Positions 42,626-51,919 of a stretch of DNA of 64,000 nucleotides are shown piece by piece. The stretch covers positions 62,001-126,000 of the forward strand of contig NZ_VEED01000011.1 of NCBI RefSeq assembly GCF_007678255.1, written 5' to 3'. The position numbers were made by a program, and so were the translations under genes. The stretch comes from Bacillus sp. X1(2014). Lineage in GTDB: Bacteria > Bacillota > Bacilli > Bacillales_B > DSM-18226. The stretch's first letter is position 1. Each line of letters starts with the position of its first letter. The notes under the pieces were generated by a model that did not search any database, was not told where the DNA came from, and saw nothing but the letters and a program-made list of their open reading frames with translations.

Positions 42626-45136
42626 ATGGGGATTTTAGATAAAGTGTTTGACTTGAACAAGCGTGAGCTGAAGCGCCTAGACAAGCTTGCGGTGAAAATT
42701 GACGCAATGGCTGCGGAAACAGAAAGGTTAACCGATGACCAGCTGCGCGAGAAAACGGAAGAGTTCAAGTCCCGCTATCAAAACGGGGAATCATTAGATG
42801 ATCTCCTGGTTGAAGCATTTGCCGTTGTCCGTGAAGGTGCCAAGCGTGTACTCGGTTTATATCCGTACCATGTTCAGTTAATGGGGGGTATTTCTCTTCA
42901 TGAGGGGAACATATCGGAGATGAAAACAGGGGAAGGTAAAACGTTAACTGCGACCATGCCAGTTTATTTGAACGCACTTTCTGGTCGAGGTGTTCACGTT
43001 GTTACGGTCAACGAATACTTAGCAAGTCGTGACGCCGCCGAAATGGGTGAATTGTATCAATTCCTTGGTTTAACGGTTGGCTTAAATTTAAATAGTATGG
43101 ATAAGGAAGAAAAACAAGCAGCCTATGCTGCTGATATTACGTATGGAACGAACAACGAGTTTGGTTTCGATTATTTACGTGATAACATGGTCCTATATAA
43201 GGAACAAAAAGTACAGCGGCCACTTTTCTTCGGAGTGATTGACGAGGTTGACTCGATTTTAATTGATGAAGCACGTACACCGTTAATTATCTCAGGGTCA
43301 GCACAAAAATCGGCTGTCCTCTATATTCAAGCCAATGGCTTTGTAAAGATGCTTTCAAAAGAAACAGATTATACGTACGATGAAAAAACGAAGGGCGTAA
43401 TGTTGACCGAAGAAGGAATTAGTAAAGCTGAGAAAGCTTTTGGCATTGATAACCTATTCGACATGTCCCACGTAACCTTAAACCATCATATTAACCAAGC
43501 CTTAAAAGCAAATGTCAGCATGCATCTTGACGTTGACTATGTGGTCCAAGACGGCGAAATTGTCATTGTTGACCAGTTCACCGGGCGTTTAATGAAAGGC
43601 CGTCGATATAGCGAGGGATTACACCAAGCTATTGAGGCGAAAGAAGGCCTTGAAGTTCAAAACGAAAGCATGACCATGGCAACAATTACGTTCCAAAACT
43701 ACTTCCGGATGTATGAAAAATTAGCAGGGATGACCGGTACTGCAAAAACGGAAGAAGAAGAATTCCGTAATATTTATAACATGAATGTTATTGTTATTCC
43801 TACGAATCGCCCTATTGCCCGTGATGACCGTCCAGATTTAATTTACTCTTCTATGAATGGTAAATTCCGTGCCGTTGTTGAGGATATCGCGGTGCGTCAC
43901 CAGCAAGGACAGCCTGTACTTGTGGGTACGGTGGCGATTGAAACGTCTGAGCTTATCTCCAATTATTTAGTGAAAAAAGGGATTCGCCATAATGTGCTAA
44001 ACGCAAAAAACCATGAACGTGAAGCTGAGATTATTGCCGAAGCTGGACACAAAGGGGCCGTCACCATCGCAACGAACATGGCTGGACGCGGGACGGACAT
44101 TAAGCTCGGTGAAGGGGTATTAGAATTAGGAGGACTTGCCGTCATCGGAACGGAGCGTCATGAAAGCCGACGGATTGATAATCAGCTGCGTGGACGTTCT
44201 GGACGTCAAGGGGACCCAGGTATTACTCAGTTTTATTTATCCATGGAAGATGAACTGATGCGCCGCTTTGGGTCAGATAATATGAAAGCAATGATGGAAC
44301 GACTTGGCATGGATGATACACAGCCAATCCAGAGTAAAATGGTATCAAGAGCGGTTGAATCGGCACAAAAACGTGTTGAGGGCAACAACTTTGATGCTCG
44401 TAAACAACTCTTGCAATATGATGATGTTCTTCGTCAGCAGCGTGAAATTATCTACAACCAGCGTGATGAAGTACTAGAGTCTGAAAATCTCCGTGACATC
44501 GTTCAAAAGATGATTTTAAACTCCATCGAGCGAAATGTCGATGCTCATGCATCACGTCATGAGGATGAAGAAGAATGGAATCTTGAAGCCATCATCGATT
44601 TTGTGAATGCCTCCCTTCTCAATGAAGGTGACATTACCGTGGATGACTTGAAAGGAAAAGAACCTGACGAAATCCGCGATACGATTTTTGCAAAAGTCAA
44701 GGAACGTTACGATGAAAAAGAGGAGATTCTCTTCCCTGAGCAGATGCGCGAATTTGAAAAGGTTGTAACGCTTCGTGCGGTGGATTCCAAATGGATTGAT
44801 CATATTGATGCAATGGATCAGCTTCGTCAAGGAATTCATTTACGTGCCTATGGTCAGATTGATCCGCTTCGTGAGTACCAGCATGAAGGATTTGCGATGT
44901 TTGAAGCGATGGTTCAATCGATTGAAGATGAAGCGGCTATGTACATCATGAAGGCTGAAATCCGCAACAATCTTGAGCGCCAAGAAGTTGCAAAAGGTCA
45001 AGCGGTGAACCCAAAAGAAGACGGTGAAGCCGTTAAGAAAAAGCCAAAAGTAAAGCAAATTGATGTAGGCCGTAATGATCCATGTATTTGTGGCAGCGGC
45101 AAGAAATACAAGAACTGCTGCGGGGCAGGAAAATAA
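42626..45136 (+). CDS. secA: Preprotein translocase ATPase SecA
   Basis: An 836-residue motor that drives proteins through SecYEG. Walker A ([14 protein letters not shown], near residue 100), the [15 protein letters not shown] helicase motif, the preprotein cross-linking domain, and the [10 protein letters not shown] and [13 protein letters not shown] motifs are intact. The C-terminal zinc site is [16 protein letters not shown] after AAAAGGAG. In B. subtilis secA is co-directional between hpf and prfB; here it points the opposite way from both neighbours. Confidence 0.97.
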   Translation: MGILDKVFDLNKRELKRLDKLAVKIDAMAAETERLTDDQLREKTEEFKSRYQNGESLDDLLVEAFAVVREGAKRVLGLYPYHVQLMGGISLHEGNISEMKTGEGKTLTATMPVYLNALSGRGVHVVTVNEYLASRDAAEMGELYQFLGLTVGLNLNSMDKEEKQAAYAADITYGTNNEFGFDYLRDNMVLYKEQKVQRPLFFGVIDEVDSILIDEARTPLIISGSAQKSAVLYIQANGFVKMLSKETDYTYDEKTKGVMLTEEGISKAEKAFGIDNLFDMSHVTLNHHINQALKANVSMHLDVDYVVQDGEIVIVDQFTGRLMKGRRYSEGLHQAIEAKEGLEVQNESMTMATITFQNYFRMYEKLAGMTGTAKTEEEEFRNIYNMNVIVIPTNRPIARDDRPDLIYSSMNGKFRAVVEDIAVRHQQGQPVLVGTVAIETSELISNYLVKKGIRHNVLNAKNHEREAEIIAEAGHKGAVTIATNMAGRGTDIKLGEGVLELGGLAVIGTERHESRRIDNQLRGRSGRQGDPGITQFYLSMEDELMRRFGSDNMKAMMERLGMDDTQPIQSKMVSRAVESAQKRVEGNNFDARKQLLQYDDVLRQQREIIYNQRDEVLESENLRDIVQKMILNSIERNVDAHASRHEDEEEWNLEAIIDFVNASLLNEGDITVDDLKGKEPDEIRDTIFAKVKERYDEKEEILFPEQMREFEKVVTLRAVDSKWIDHIDAMDQLRQGIHLRAYGQIDPLREYQHEGFAMFEAMVQSIEDEAAMYIMKAEIRNNLERQEVAKGQAVNPKEDGEAVKKKPKVKQIDVGRNDPCICGSGKKYKNCCGAGK

Positions 45137-45150
45137 GATTTTGTTTTGAT

Positions 45151-45187
45151 AGGCCGGCGATCATATATCGCTGGCTTTTTTGTTTTT
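45151..45187 (+). terminator. Terminator of secA
   Basis: GCCGGCGAT pairs with ATCGCTGGC (one G-U) around CATAT and is followed by TTTTTTG. Confidence 0.85.
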
Positions 45188-45369
45188 GATTGTGAGAATT
45201 GTAGATATGCGGCAACTATTTGTGGGTATATTCTGAAAATTGCGGATACCATTCACGGGATTGTGAGTAAATTTCAGTAATTTCCGGTTATCCACATGGG
45301 GATAACTTTCATATGGACTCTGGATGAGAGCGGTTAGTTTATTGGAATAATTGAAATTTATGCCCACTC

Positions 45370-45404
45370 AAAAAAACGCCGCTCCGTTTAAGAGCAGCGT
45401 TCAA
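45370..45404 (-). terminator. Terminator of hpf
   Basis: On the minus strand AACGCTGCTC pairs with GAGCGGCGTT around TTAAACG and is followed by seven T residues. About 180 bp of featureless DNA separates it from the secA terminator. Confidence 0.85.
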
Positions 45405-45416
45405 CTTTATATATGT

Positions 45417-45965
45417 TTAGTGTGCCTCGATTAAACCATAACGGCCGTCACGGCGCTTATAAACAACGTTTGTTCGGTTTGTATCTGAATTGGTAAATAC
45501 ATAGAAACTATGGCCCAACATATTCATCTGCAAAATAGCTTCTTCACTATCCATTGGCTTAAGGTCAAAGCGCTTTGTACGAACTAATTCTAAATCATCC
45601 TCATCTAAATCATGCACTTCTGTGTTTTCAGTTGTTGCAAATGTAATTGGAAAGTCGCCTTTTTCTCGGAATTTACGGTTTACCTTTGTTTTGTGCTTGC
45701 GAATTTGGCGCTCTAATTTGTCAGTTATCAAGTCAATCCCAGCATACATATCAACATTTGTTTCTTCTGCACGAAGAACAAGTTGTGGCAGCGGAATCGT
45801 TACCTCTACTTTAGAAGTTTTATCTTGATTGAATCTTAGATTCACATTTACCTTTGCATCAGGTGCTTCTGTAAAATAGCGTTCCAATTTTGCGATCTTC
45901 TTTTCTACATACTCTCTAATTGCTGGAGTTACCTCAATGTTTTCACCACGAACGTTATAATTCAT
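45417..45965 (-). CDS. hpf: Ribosome hibernation promoting factor, long form
   Basis: A 182-residue long HPF (B. subtilis YvyD). The N-terminal S30AE domain (MNYNVRGENIEVTPAIREYVEKKI, residues 1-100) binds the small subunit and the C-terminal domain (KRFDLKPMDSEEAILQMNMLGHSFYVF) dimerises two ribosomes into 100S particles. ATG after AGGAGGA. A SigB-like promoter lies about 50 bp upstream, as expected for a stress and stationary-phase gene. Confidence 0.96.
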   Translation of the reverse strand: MNYNVRGENIEVTPAIREYVEKKIAKLERYFTEAPDAKVNVNLRFNQDKTSKVEVTIPLPQLVLRAEETNVDMYAGIDLITDKLERQIRKHKTKVNRKFREKGDFPITFATTENTEVHDLDEDDLELVRTKRFDLKPMDSEEAILQMNMLGHSFYVFTNSDTNRTNVVYKRRDGRYGLIEAH

Positions 45966-46011
45966 TTGTGGATTCCTCCTTTAGTTAAGGCTATGTATTA
46001 ACATTTCTATT

Positions 46012-46037
46012 TTACCCTATGATTATCCTGCTAAATC
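46012..46037 (-). promoter_or_regulatory. Candidate SigB-dependent promoter of hpf
   Basis: On the minus strand GATTTA and GGGTAA are separated by 14 bp, close to the SigB consensus GTTTAA-N13/14-GGGTAT. B. subtilis yvyD is SigB and SigH controlled, so the site is plausible. Confidence 0.5.
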
Positions 46038-46235
46038 AGAACAAAAATTTTGTCGATTTATTGACAAAAACAAAGGGAATATAGTGACAAGGATTTACAT
46101 GACCTTTGACATCAACAGGTGATTTTTACTAAAATGAATGTTTATTCAATATTATTTTAATCCTTATTGGGACAACTATCCAGTCAGAAGCTCGCTACAA
46201 AGTAAAATGAACATTCAACCGAATTGATGGATTAA

Positions 46236-46952
46236 CTATCGAGCAAGTGTCAGAGACTGAATGCTGTCTGCGCCTGCCTCCTTCAATAGTTTGGCAGCAT
46301 GCCTTAGTGTGGAGCCGGTTGTGTAAATATCATCGATTAGGACCACTTTTTTCCCTATTACATTGACATCCGGTTGAACCTGAAAGACTTGCGGAAGATG
46401 GATTCGCTCCGCCCGGGATTTTTTCGATTGCTTTTCAGAGTGGACACGGCTGAGGAGCCGTGCAGGGGAAAAGCCTGCTTCAATGAGAAGGGCCTCTGCT
46501 TGATTAAATCCCCGCTCATATTGCCGTTCGTCACTTAATGGGATAGGTACCAGCTGGTCTGGGGATAACTCGCCTAGCTTCCCCTTGAAAAGTTCCGAAA
46601 ATATCTTTGCTAATACATAATCACCGCGAAATTTAAACGTTGCAATAACTTCTTTTAAAAAATCATTATAGAGGAAAAAGGAATGATTTTTTAAAAGGCT
46701 TCCTTGCCATTTCGGATCTTCCTCCCATCTAAAGCAATCATGACACATATCCCCATTGCGAAGGTGATCATTTATTTTGGAAAACGGCCGGCAGCATATT
46801 CGACATTGGTCCCCTTGAATTGGTTCTAATTTTCCTTCACAGACAGGGCAAATATGATGTTCCTTATCAATGGAGAAAATAGCTTGCCATCCGATGCTTG
46901 GCACAATCATTTCATGGCAGATTAGACAGCGGTTTTGATGGAATAAATTCAT
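46236..46952 (-). CDS. comFC: Competence protein ComFC (phosphoribosyltransferase-fold)
   Basis: A 238-residue protein needed for DNA uptake. N-terminal cysteine pairs (CLICH; CPVC; CRICC; CHDC) form zinc-binding sites; the C-terminal phosphoribosyltransferase domain has VVLIDDIYTTGSTL (about residues 205-218). In B. subtilis it interacts with ComFA and other transformation proteins. It starts 15 nt after comFA. comFB, which lies between them in B. subtilis, is absent. Confidence 0.93.
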   Translation of the reverse strand: MNLFHQNRCLICHEMIVPSIGWQAIFSIDKEHHICPVCEGKLEPIQGDQCRICCRPFSKINDHLRNGDMCHDCFRWEEDPKWQGSLLKNHSFFLYNDFLKEVIATFKFRGDYVLAKIFSELFKGKLGELSPDQLVPIPLSDERQYERGFNQAEALLIEAGFSPARLLSRVHSEKQSKKSRAERIHLPQVFQVQPDVNVIGKKVVLIDDIYTTGSTLRHAAKLLKEAGADSIQSLTLAR

Positions 46953-46967
46953 TTTTAAAACTCCTTT

Positions 46968-48455
46968 TTACTTGTTGAGTAATTCCCTTTTAATCCCTTC
47001 CCGGTTCATTCTGACGATTTGCTCTCGTGCCCTCACCATCTCCTCGGTTTTTCCATAATGAAAATAAGTCACTACCCCCTCTGGATAATCCTTGCTCCTC
47101 CCTGCTCTTCCAGCAATTTGGACAAGGGCGCTTTCTGAAAAAACAGCATCTTCAGCCCCTACCACGGCAACATCAATGTTGGGAAAAGTTACCCCTCTTT
47201 CAAGAATAGTCGTCGTCAAAAGCAATGGGATTTCTTTGGAACGCATTCTTTGCACCTTCTCTTTACGGTCAGGGTCTTCGGCATGGACTGCTTCTATGGA
47301 TATAGCCAATTGGCGTAAGTGAGGAAGGGCTTTTTCCATTAAAGGGATATGTGGAAAAAACACTAAGGCTTGCTTGTTTGCATGAATCCGCTCAGTAATC
47401 CAGCGGAGGACGTTGTTCGGAAGCTTATTTTTTTGGAGCTTCTTTTGCCAATTACCACACCATTCAAATTCGGGGACTGGGAGTGGATGGCGATGGAAAC
47501 GCGCTGGAATTGTGGTAAATGCTCGTTTTCCTGTCCGGCATTCTCTTTGCCATTTTTGATTGGGTGTAGCAGTAAGGTAAATCATGGCGGAGGACGACTT
47601 TCGAGCCTGGATAGCGGCATACTGAAGCGATTCCTCGACTGTATACGGAAAAGCATCGACCTCATCTAATATAATGGCATCAAATGCCTGGTAAAAGCGG
47701 AGCAGCTGGTGTGTGGTTGCAATAGTGAGGGGTGCATAGACATGGCGGTCCTCACTTCCACCATAAAGGGAGGCAACTTTTATTTCCGGAAAGGCGGCTT
47801 TCAATCTGGGTGTAAGTTCTAAGACGACATCAGTCCGTGGCGTGGCAATGCAGATTCTCTTTTTAGCAGCAAGTGCGGCCTCAATTCCGGCGAAAAGGAC
47901 CTCAGTTTTTCCTGCCCCGCATACCGCCCAGACTAAGTGTTCTTGATTTTGTTGAATAGCGCTGGTCACATGGTCAGATGCCACCTGTTGCCCCTTAGAG
48001 AGCGTCCCCTGCCAGTGTTTAATGGTTGCTGGAAGTTGGGTGTCAGGCACCGGACCATTCCAGCCAATGAGCACAGTGCATGCGCTGATCCTTCCCATCA
48101 TAATGCAATGGCGGCAATAGAGGCAGGTGTCTCCACATCTTGAGCATGGGTAGGAGGCAAACCAGTGCGGCTCTTTATTGCCGCAACGGGCACAAACAGG
48201 CTTTTTCGCTTCATAGTAGATTCCTTTCCGGTAGGTGATATAGCCATTTTCGTAGTGGGTTTGGATTTCAGCGAAGGGGATTGGGATATCATCTGGGAGG
48301 AGCTGTTTGCCAGAGAGAAGCTGCTGCAGATCAGGATTGTAGGAGAAGGTTGGATTGAGCGGCGGCTGAGGGATACTGGGCAGTTTAGAAATTGGAAATG
48401 AGTCTTCTTGTGTGGTGGTTCGTATTAATAGGTTATTTTTTATTTTAAAGCGCAC
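46968..48455 (-). CDS. comFA: Competence helicase/translocase ComFA
   Basis: A 495-residue DEAD-type ATPase that helps pull single-stranded DNA into the cell. Four CxxC-type cysteines (CARCG, CSRCGDTCLYCRHC, about 88-120) form the zinc finger; Walker A is CGAGKTE, Walker B DEVDAF, then LTATP and QIAGRAGR. A 13-bp motif GGTGCCTGACACC lies within codons for PVPDT at about residue 134. The GTG start overlaps the end of the NERD gene by 16 nt, so the two are likely coupled. Confidence 0.94.
   Translation of the reverse strand: MRFKIKNNLLIRTTTQEDSFPISKLPSIPQPPLNPTFSYNPDLQQLLSGKQLLPDDIPIPFAEIQTHYENGYITYRKGIYYEAKKPVCARCGNKEPHWFASYPCSRCGDTCLYCRHCIMMGRISACTVLIGWNGPVPDTQLPATIKHWQGTLSKGQQVASDHVTSAIQQNQEHLVWAVCGAGKTEVLFAGIEAALAAKKRICIATPRTDVVLELTPRLKAAFPEIKVASLYGGSEDRHVYAPLTIATTHQLLRFYQAFDAIILDEVDAFPYTVEESLQYAAIQARKSSSAMIYLTATPNQKWQRECRTGKRAFTTIPARFHRHPLPVPEFEWCGNWQKKLQKNKLPNNVLRWITERIHANKQALVFFPHIPLMEKALPHLRQLAISIEAVHAEDPDRKEKVQRMRSKEIPLLLTTTILERGVTFPNIDVAVVGAEDAVFSESALVQIAGRAGRSKDYPEGVVTYFHYGKTEEMVRAREQIVRMNREGIKRELLNK
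48041..48053. repeat. GGTGTCAGGCACC short motif inside comFA
   Basis: The same 13 bp that overlap the minJ stop (23133) occur here in a coding region, read as part of GPVPDTQ. It lies just after the zinc finger, in a linker before the helicase core. Confidence 0.55.
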
Positions 48456-49438
48456 TGGGTCACCTTCTCTGGATTGAGATAATAAATACGATCTTTTGTT
48501 TTTCCTGTTGTTTTCAGGTCTAGTTTATGAAGTTGTTTTTGTGTGGTATGAATGGTTGAGAGATGCAGGAAGGCTCTTGCCTCTTGGTTGGTGATCGTTG
48601 CCTTGTAGAGGTAGAAATAGTGACTGAGGTTTTTTAGAATGACATCATCCGAGATAATATGACAAGCGGGGCAGCTCCATCTCCCTCTTTTGTAATTCAT
48701 CGGAATATAGTTGCATTGTTCATTGGGACAGCAAACACCACTGCGTATATCCTTTTCTGTTAGATTGTATTCTTTTAAGATGTTAATAGGCTTTGGGCTG
48801 TGTTGATTCAAGAGTAAGTTTCCAATTTTAGTCATTGTCTCATTATCAATCCTTTCGTGATTATATCGTTGTCCCATGCCCTCAATCTTATTAAAGAGGT
48901 CTCTTCCTTTGCATATTTTGGAGAAATCCGTTTTGTCTCCGGAATTAGTTTTTAGAATTGTACTAGTACTTTTGAAAAAAATTAAGGTATCAACAGGGAG
49001 TAGATTGCAATGGTTTTTGATTAACCAATTGCGCACGAGGGATTGAAGTCGTTGACATTGGACTCGCGGGTCCTCGAAGGATTCCTCTGTTCCATCTTCA
49101 TGTGTTCGGATCAGTTGTTTGAAGGTATTATCAAATGTTAACGTACCCAGGATGTTTTTGGCTTCGATGATAAGGATGTAGCTTTGAGAAAGTAGAAGGG
49201 TGTCTATTTGGAAGTGGATACCATTATATTGGAGTTGAAGGTCATGGAAGATGTGGTATTTATCTTGTGGAAGTTCTTTAACATAATTTGCTAAGGCAAC
49301 TTCGCCCCAGTATCCAGCCCATCGTTTCGCTAGGTCTTTTTCAATTTCTTGAAATTTTCTGTGGCCAATAATGAGACGTAATTTTAGGATTTCTGTTAAA
49401 AACAGTCTTTGGGGTGGGGTTAGCTTTTTCATGATCAA
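48440..49438 (-). CDS. NERD-domain protein with C-terminal zinc ribbon
   Basis: A 332-residue protein. The N-terminal two thirds is a NERD (nuclease-related) domain: GYWGEVALANYVKEL (about residue 41), then FQIDTLLLSQSYILIIEAKNILG (about 77-99), with the D and E-x-K expected of a restriction-like nuclease fold. A zinc ribbon (CCPNEQC...CPAC) near 235-260 and a helix-rich tail follow. It overlaps comFA by 16 nt at the head of the comF operon, hinting at a link with incoming DNA; function is unproved. TTG start at 49436-49438 or ATG six bases later. Confidence 0.8.
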   Translation of the reverse strand: MIMKKLTPPQRLFLTEILKLRLIIGHRKFQEIEKDLAKRWAGYWGEVALANYVKELPQDKYHIFHDLQLQYNGIHFQIDTLLLSQSYILIIEAKNILGTLTFDNTFKQLIRTHEDGTEESFEDPRVQCQRLQSLVRNWLIKNHCNLLPVDTLIFFKSTSTILKTNSGDKTDFSKICKGRDLFNKIEGMGQRYNHERIDNETMTKIGNLLLNQHSPKPINILKEYNLTEKDIRSGVCCPNEQCNYIPMNYKRGRWSCPACHIISDDVILKNLSHYFYLYKATITNQEARAFLHLSTIHTTQKQLHKLDLKTTGKTKDRIYYLNPEKVTQCALK

Positions 49439-49565
49439 AGTATTGGTCAGCTCCTTTATAGTTTTTGAAAAATTTCTACAAAATTTGTTTGATTTCCTGC
49501 TTAACAGTGGGAATTTTTTATGGATATGTGTCAGTTTGATGACTTTGCTAATATGGTTGGGAGGA

Positions 49566-50108
49566 TTTCGCCGACTTGGCCTGGGATTTCGCCGACTATT
49601 GGCGTTATTTCGCCTAACTGGGGATGGATTTCGCCGATCTCGGAACTTATTTCGCCGAATCTCATAATGATATCGCCAAACCCTTATTTGATTACCTATC
49701 TTAGATATCTCGAGTCATATTTTTCGGCTTGAACTCGTACCAAAGGATTTCGCCGACTTGGCCTGGGATTTCGCCTGCTATTGGCATTATTTCGCCTAAC
49801 TGGGGAGGGATTTCGCTGATCTCGAAACTTATTTCGCCGAATCTCATAATGATTTCGCCAAACCCCTATTTGATTACCTATTTTAGAGATTTCGAGTCAT
49901 ATTTTCCGGCTAATTTTTCGGCTTGAACTCGCTGGGAGGATTTCGCCGACTTGGCCTGGGATTTCGCCGACTATTGGTGTTATTTCGCCTAACTGGGGAT
50001 GGATTTCGCCGACTATTGGTGTTATTTCGCCTAACTGGGGATGGATTTCGCCGATCTCGGAAATTATTTCGCCGAATCCCAAAATGATTTCGCCAAACTC
50101 CATTTTAA
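49566..50108. repeat. Array of twenty 21-bp units (TTTCGCC core) in three blocks
   Basis: TTTCGCC starts at 49566 and every 21 bp to 49671 (6 units, the last TATCGCC), again from 49748 to 49853 (6 units) and from 49941 to 50088 (8 units). Within a block the units differ but their order is repeated from block to block; block 3 has a two-unit internal duplication. Between blocks lies a conserved spacer with the inverted pair CGAGT...ACTCG. Plus-strand translation gives ISPxxxx heptads and minus-strand gives GEIxxxx heptads, but blocks end in stops and no ribosome site precedes them, so I treat it as non-coding. It fills the gap between the NERD gene and degV. Confidence 0.95.
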
Positions 50109-50148
50109 TGGCTCACAACACCCATCCTTCCACCACCCCCAAAAATAA

Positions 50149-50181
50149 AAAACCATTCCGGCCCAAATGACGGAATGGCAT
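50149..50181 (-). terminator. Terminator of degV
   Basis: On the minus strand CCATTCCG pairs with CGGAATGG around TCATTTGGGC and is followed by TTTTTT. Confidence 0.85.
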
Positions 50182-50190
50182 CTAACTTAT

Positions 50191-51039
50191 TTACTTATCT
50201 AATTTTTTCATCCAGCCCAGGCCCATGGCTCCTTCGCCGAGATGGGTACCGATGACGGCGCCGAAGTAACTGATTGTAAATTCGACATTAGGATACATGG
50301 CTGCCAGCTCATCTCGCCACTCCTTGGCTTCTTCCTCACGATTGGCGTGGATAATGACAGCTTGATAGCTATTGCCGCTAGAGGCATCCTCATCAAGAAG
50401 GTCAACGATTCGCTTCATCGCTTTCTTACGGGTGCGGATTTTTTCAAATGGGACAATGACTTTGTTTTCGAAATGGAGCAGTGGTTTCACCTGAAGGAGG
50501 CTGCCGATAAAGGCTTGAGCACTTGAGAGGCGTCCCCCTCGTTGCAGGTGAGCTAAATCGTCCACCATGAAATAGGCCCGGGCCGTCATTTTTAAAGCTT
50601 CTAAATGAGCCATAATCGTTCCAGGATCCTCACCCTCAGATGCCAATTTTGCTGCCTCTATAGCGTAAAAACCTTGCACCATGCAGCTGATTTCTGAATC
50701 AAAAGGGTGCACTTCAATGCCCTCAATCATTGAACTAGCAGTGACCGCCCCCTGAAACGTACCGCTGATTCCACTGGAAAGATGAACGCTAATGACTGCA
50801 TCATGCTCCTTCGCAAGGCTCTCAAAAAGCTCAACAAACTGGCCAATGGGTGGCTGAGAAGTGGTTGGCAGCTCTTTCGACTTAACCTCTTCGTAAAACT
50901 GACCCCATGTAATATCCACTTCTTCGTGGTAAACCTCGTTTCCAAAGATGACATGTAACGGGATCATATGTATATTCCATTTATCACGTAGATCCTTTGG
51001 GATGTACGCAGTACTATCCGTGACGACAGCTGTCTTCAT
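50191..51039 (-). CDS. degV: DegV family fatty acid-binding protein
   Basis: A 282-residue DegV-fold protein. Members bind fatty acids; FakB proteins pass them to the kinase FakA for phospholipid synthesis. The N-terminal VTDSTAYIPKDL, the TTSQPPIGQFVELFE block near residue 57, VHLSSGISGTFQGA near 82 and the C-terminal IGTHLGEGAMG are family signatures. It lies beside degU as in B. subtilis yviA/degV. The ligand cannot be given from sequence. Confidence 0.92.
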   Translation of the reverse strand: MKTAVVTDSTAYIPKDLRDKWNIHMIPLHVIFGNEVYHEEVDITWGQFYEEVKSKELPTTSQPPIGQFVELFESLAKEHDAVISVHLSSGISGTFQGAVTASSMIEGIEVHPFDSEISCMVQGFYAIEAAKLASEGEDPGTIMAHLEALKMTARAYFMVDDLAHLQRGGRLSSAQAFIGSLLQVKPLLHFENKVIVPFEKIRTRKKAMKRIVDLLDEDASSGNSYQAVIIHANREEEAKEWRDELAAMYPNVEFTISYFGAVIGTHLGEGAMGLGWMKKLDK

Positions 51040-51118
51040 AACAAAATACCTTCCTTATCTTTTTACCTACTATATGGTATTTTATCTGAAACAAAGTTAA
51101 ATTGCATTAATTGGTCAA

Positions 51119-51160
51119 ACAAAAAGAGCATACTTTTAAAATGCAAAAGCATGCTCTTAA
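51119..51160 (-). terminator. Terminator of degU
   Basis: On the minus strand AAGAGCATGCTTTTGCA and the matching AAAAGTATGCTCTT form a long imperfect hairpin followed by TTTTTG, about 10 bp after the degU stop. Confidence 0.8.
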
Positions 51161-51168
51161 AAACCCGA

Positions 51169-51855
51169 TTACTTTACTTCGACCCAGCCATTTTTAATAG
51201 CGACAACAACGGCTTGGGTGCGGTCATTGACGTTCATTTTTTGTAAAATGTTGGAGACGTGATTTTTAACTGTTTTTTCGCTAATGAATAAAGCTTCGCC
51301 AATACCACGGTTGCTTTTTCCATCGGCAAGCATTTGAAGAACTTCGCATTCGCGGCGTGTCAATAAATGCAACGGTCGGCGAATTTCCATCGTTTGCAGG
51401 TAAGCCCCGCCACTGCGAGCGACGCCCGCTGCCAGTTTACGGTACTCGTTTACTAAATTATGAGTAACCTTCGGATGCAAATATGATCCGCCGTCAGCGA
51501 CCACTTTGACCGCTTCTATTAAGGCATCCGCATCCATTTCTTTTAATAAGTAACCAATGGCACCGGTTTGTAAAGCATGGGTCACATAGTTTTCATCATC
51601 GTGAATGGATAAGATAATGATCTTTGTGTCAGGATATTTGTCGACTAATTCCCGCGTAGCCTCGACACCATTCACTTGTGGCATATTGATATCCATGATC
51701 ACCACATCAGGTTGGAATTCTTCTACTAATCTTAAAGCTTCGCTTCCATCATCACCCTCAGCGACAACTTGGAACGATTTTTCAAACTCTAGTATTCTTT
51801 TAACGCCTTCTCTAAATAGTTGGTGATCGTCTATAATGACAATTTTCGTAGTCAA
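51169..51855 (-). CDS. degU: Response regulator DegU
   Basis: A 228-residue NarL-type regulator of exoenzymes, competence, biofilm and motility. Receiver with phospho-acceptor D55 in VVIMDINMP, then a LuxR-type HTH ([35 protein letters not shown]). Most of the sequence equals B. subtilis DegU, including the C-terminus [10 protein letters not shown]. The TTG start at 51853-51855 is set by GGAGG 8 nt upstream. It is 64 bp after degS, in one operon. Confidence 0.97.
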   Translation of the reverse strand: MTTKIVIIDDHQLFREGVKRILEFEKSFQVVAEGDDGSEALRLVEEFQPDVVIMDINMPQVNGVEATRELVDKYPDTKIIILSIHDDENYVTHALQTGAIGYLLKEMDADALIEAVKVVADGGSYLHPKVTHNLVNEYRKLAAGVARSGGAYLQTMEIRRPLHLLTRRECEVLQMLADGKSNRGIGEALFISEKTVKNHVSNILQKMNVNDRTQAVVVAIKNGWVEVK

Positions 51856-51919
51856 TTGTAACGCCTCCTAATCCTTCTAATTTCGAAATTTTCTCCATTA
51901 ACGGTAGGTTCATCGTTTT

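Noticed and set aside
49520..50103. ISPxxxx and GEIxxxx heptad-repeat ORFs in the 21-bp array
   Set aside because: Each ends at block borders, no ribosome site is present, and both strands look equally open. Kept as a repeat rather than genes.
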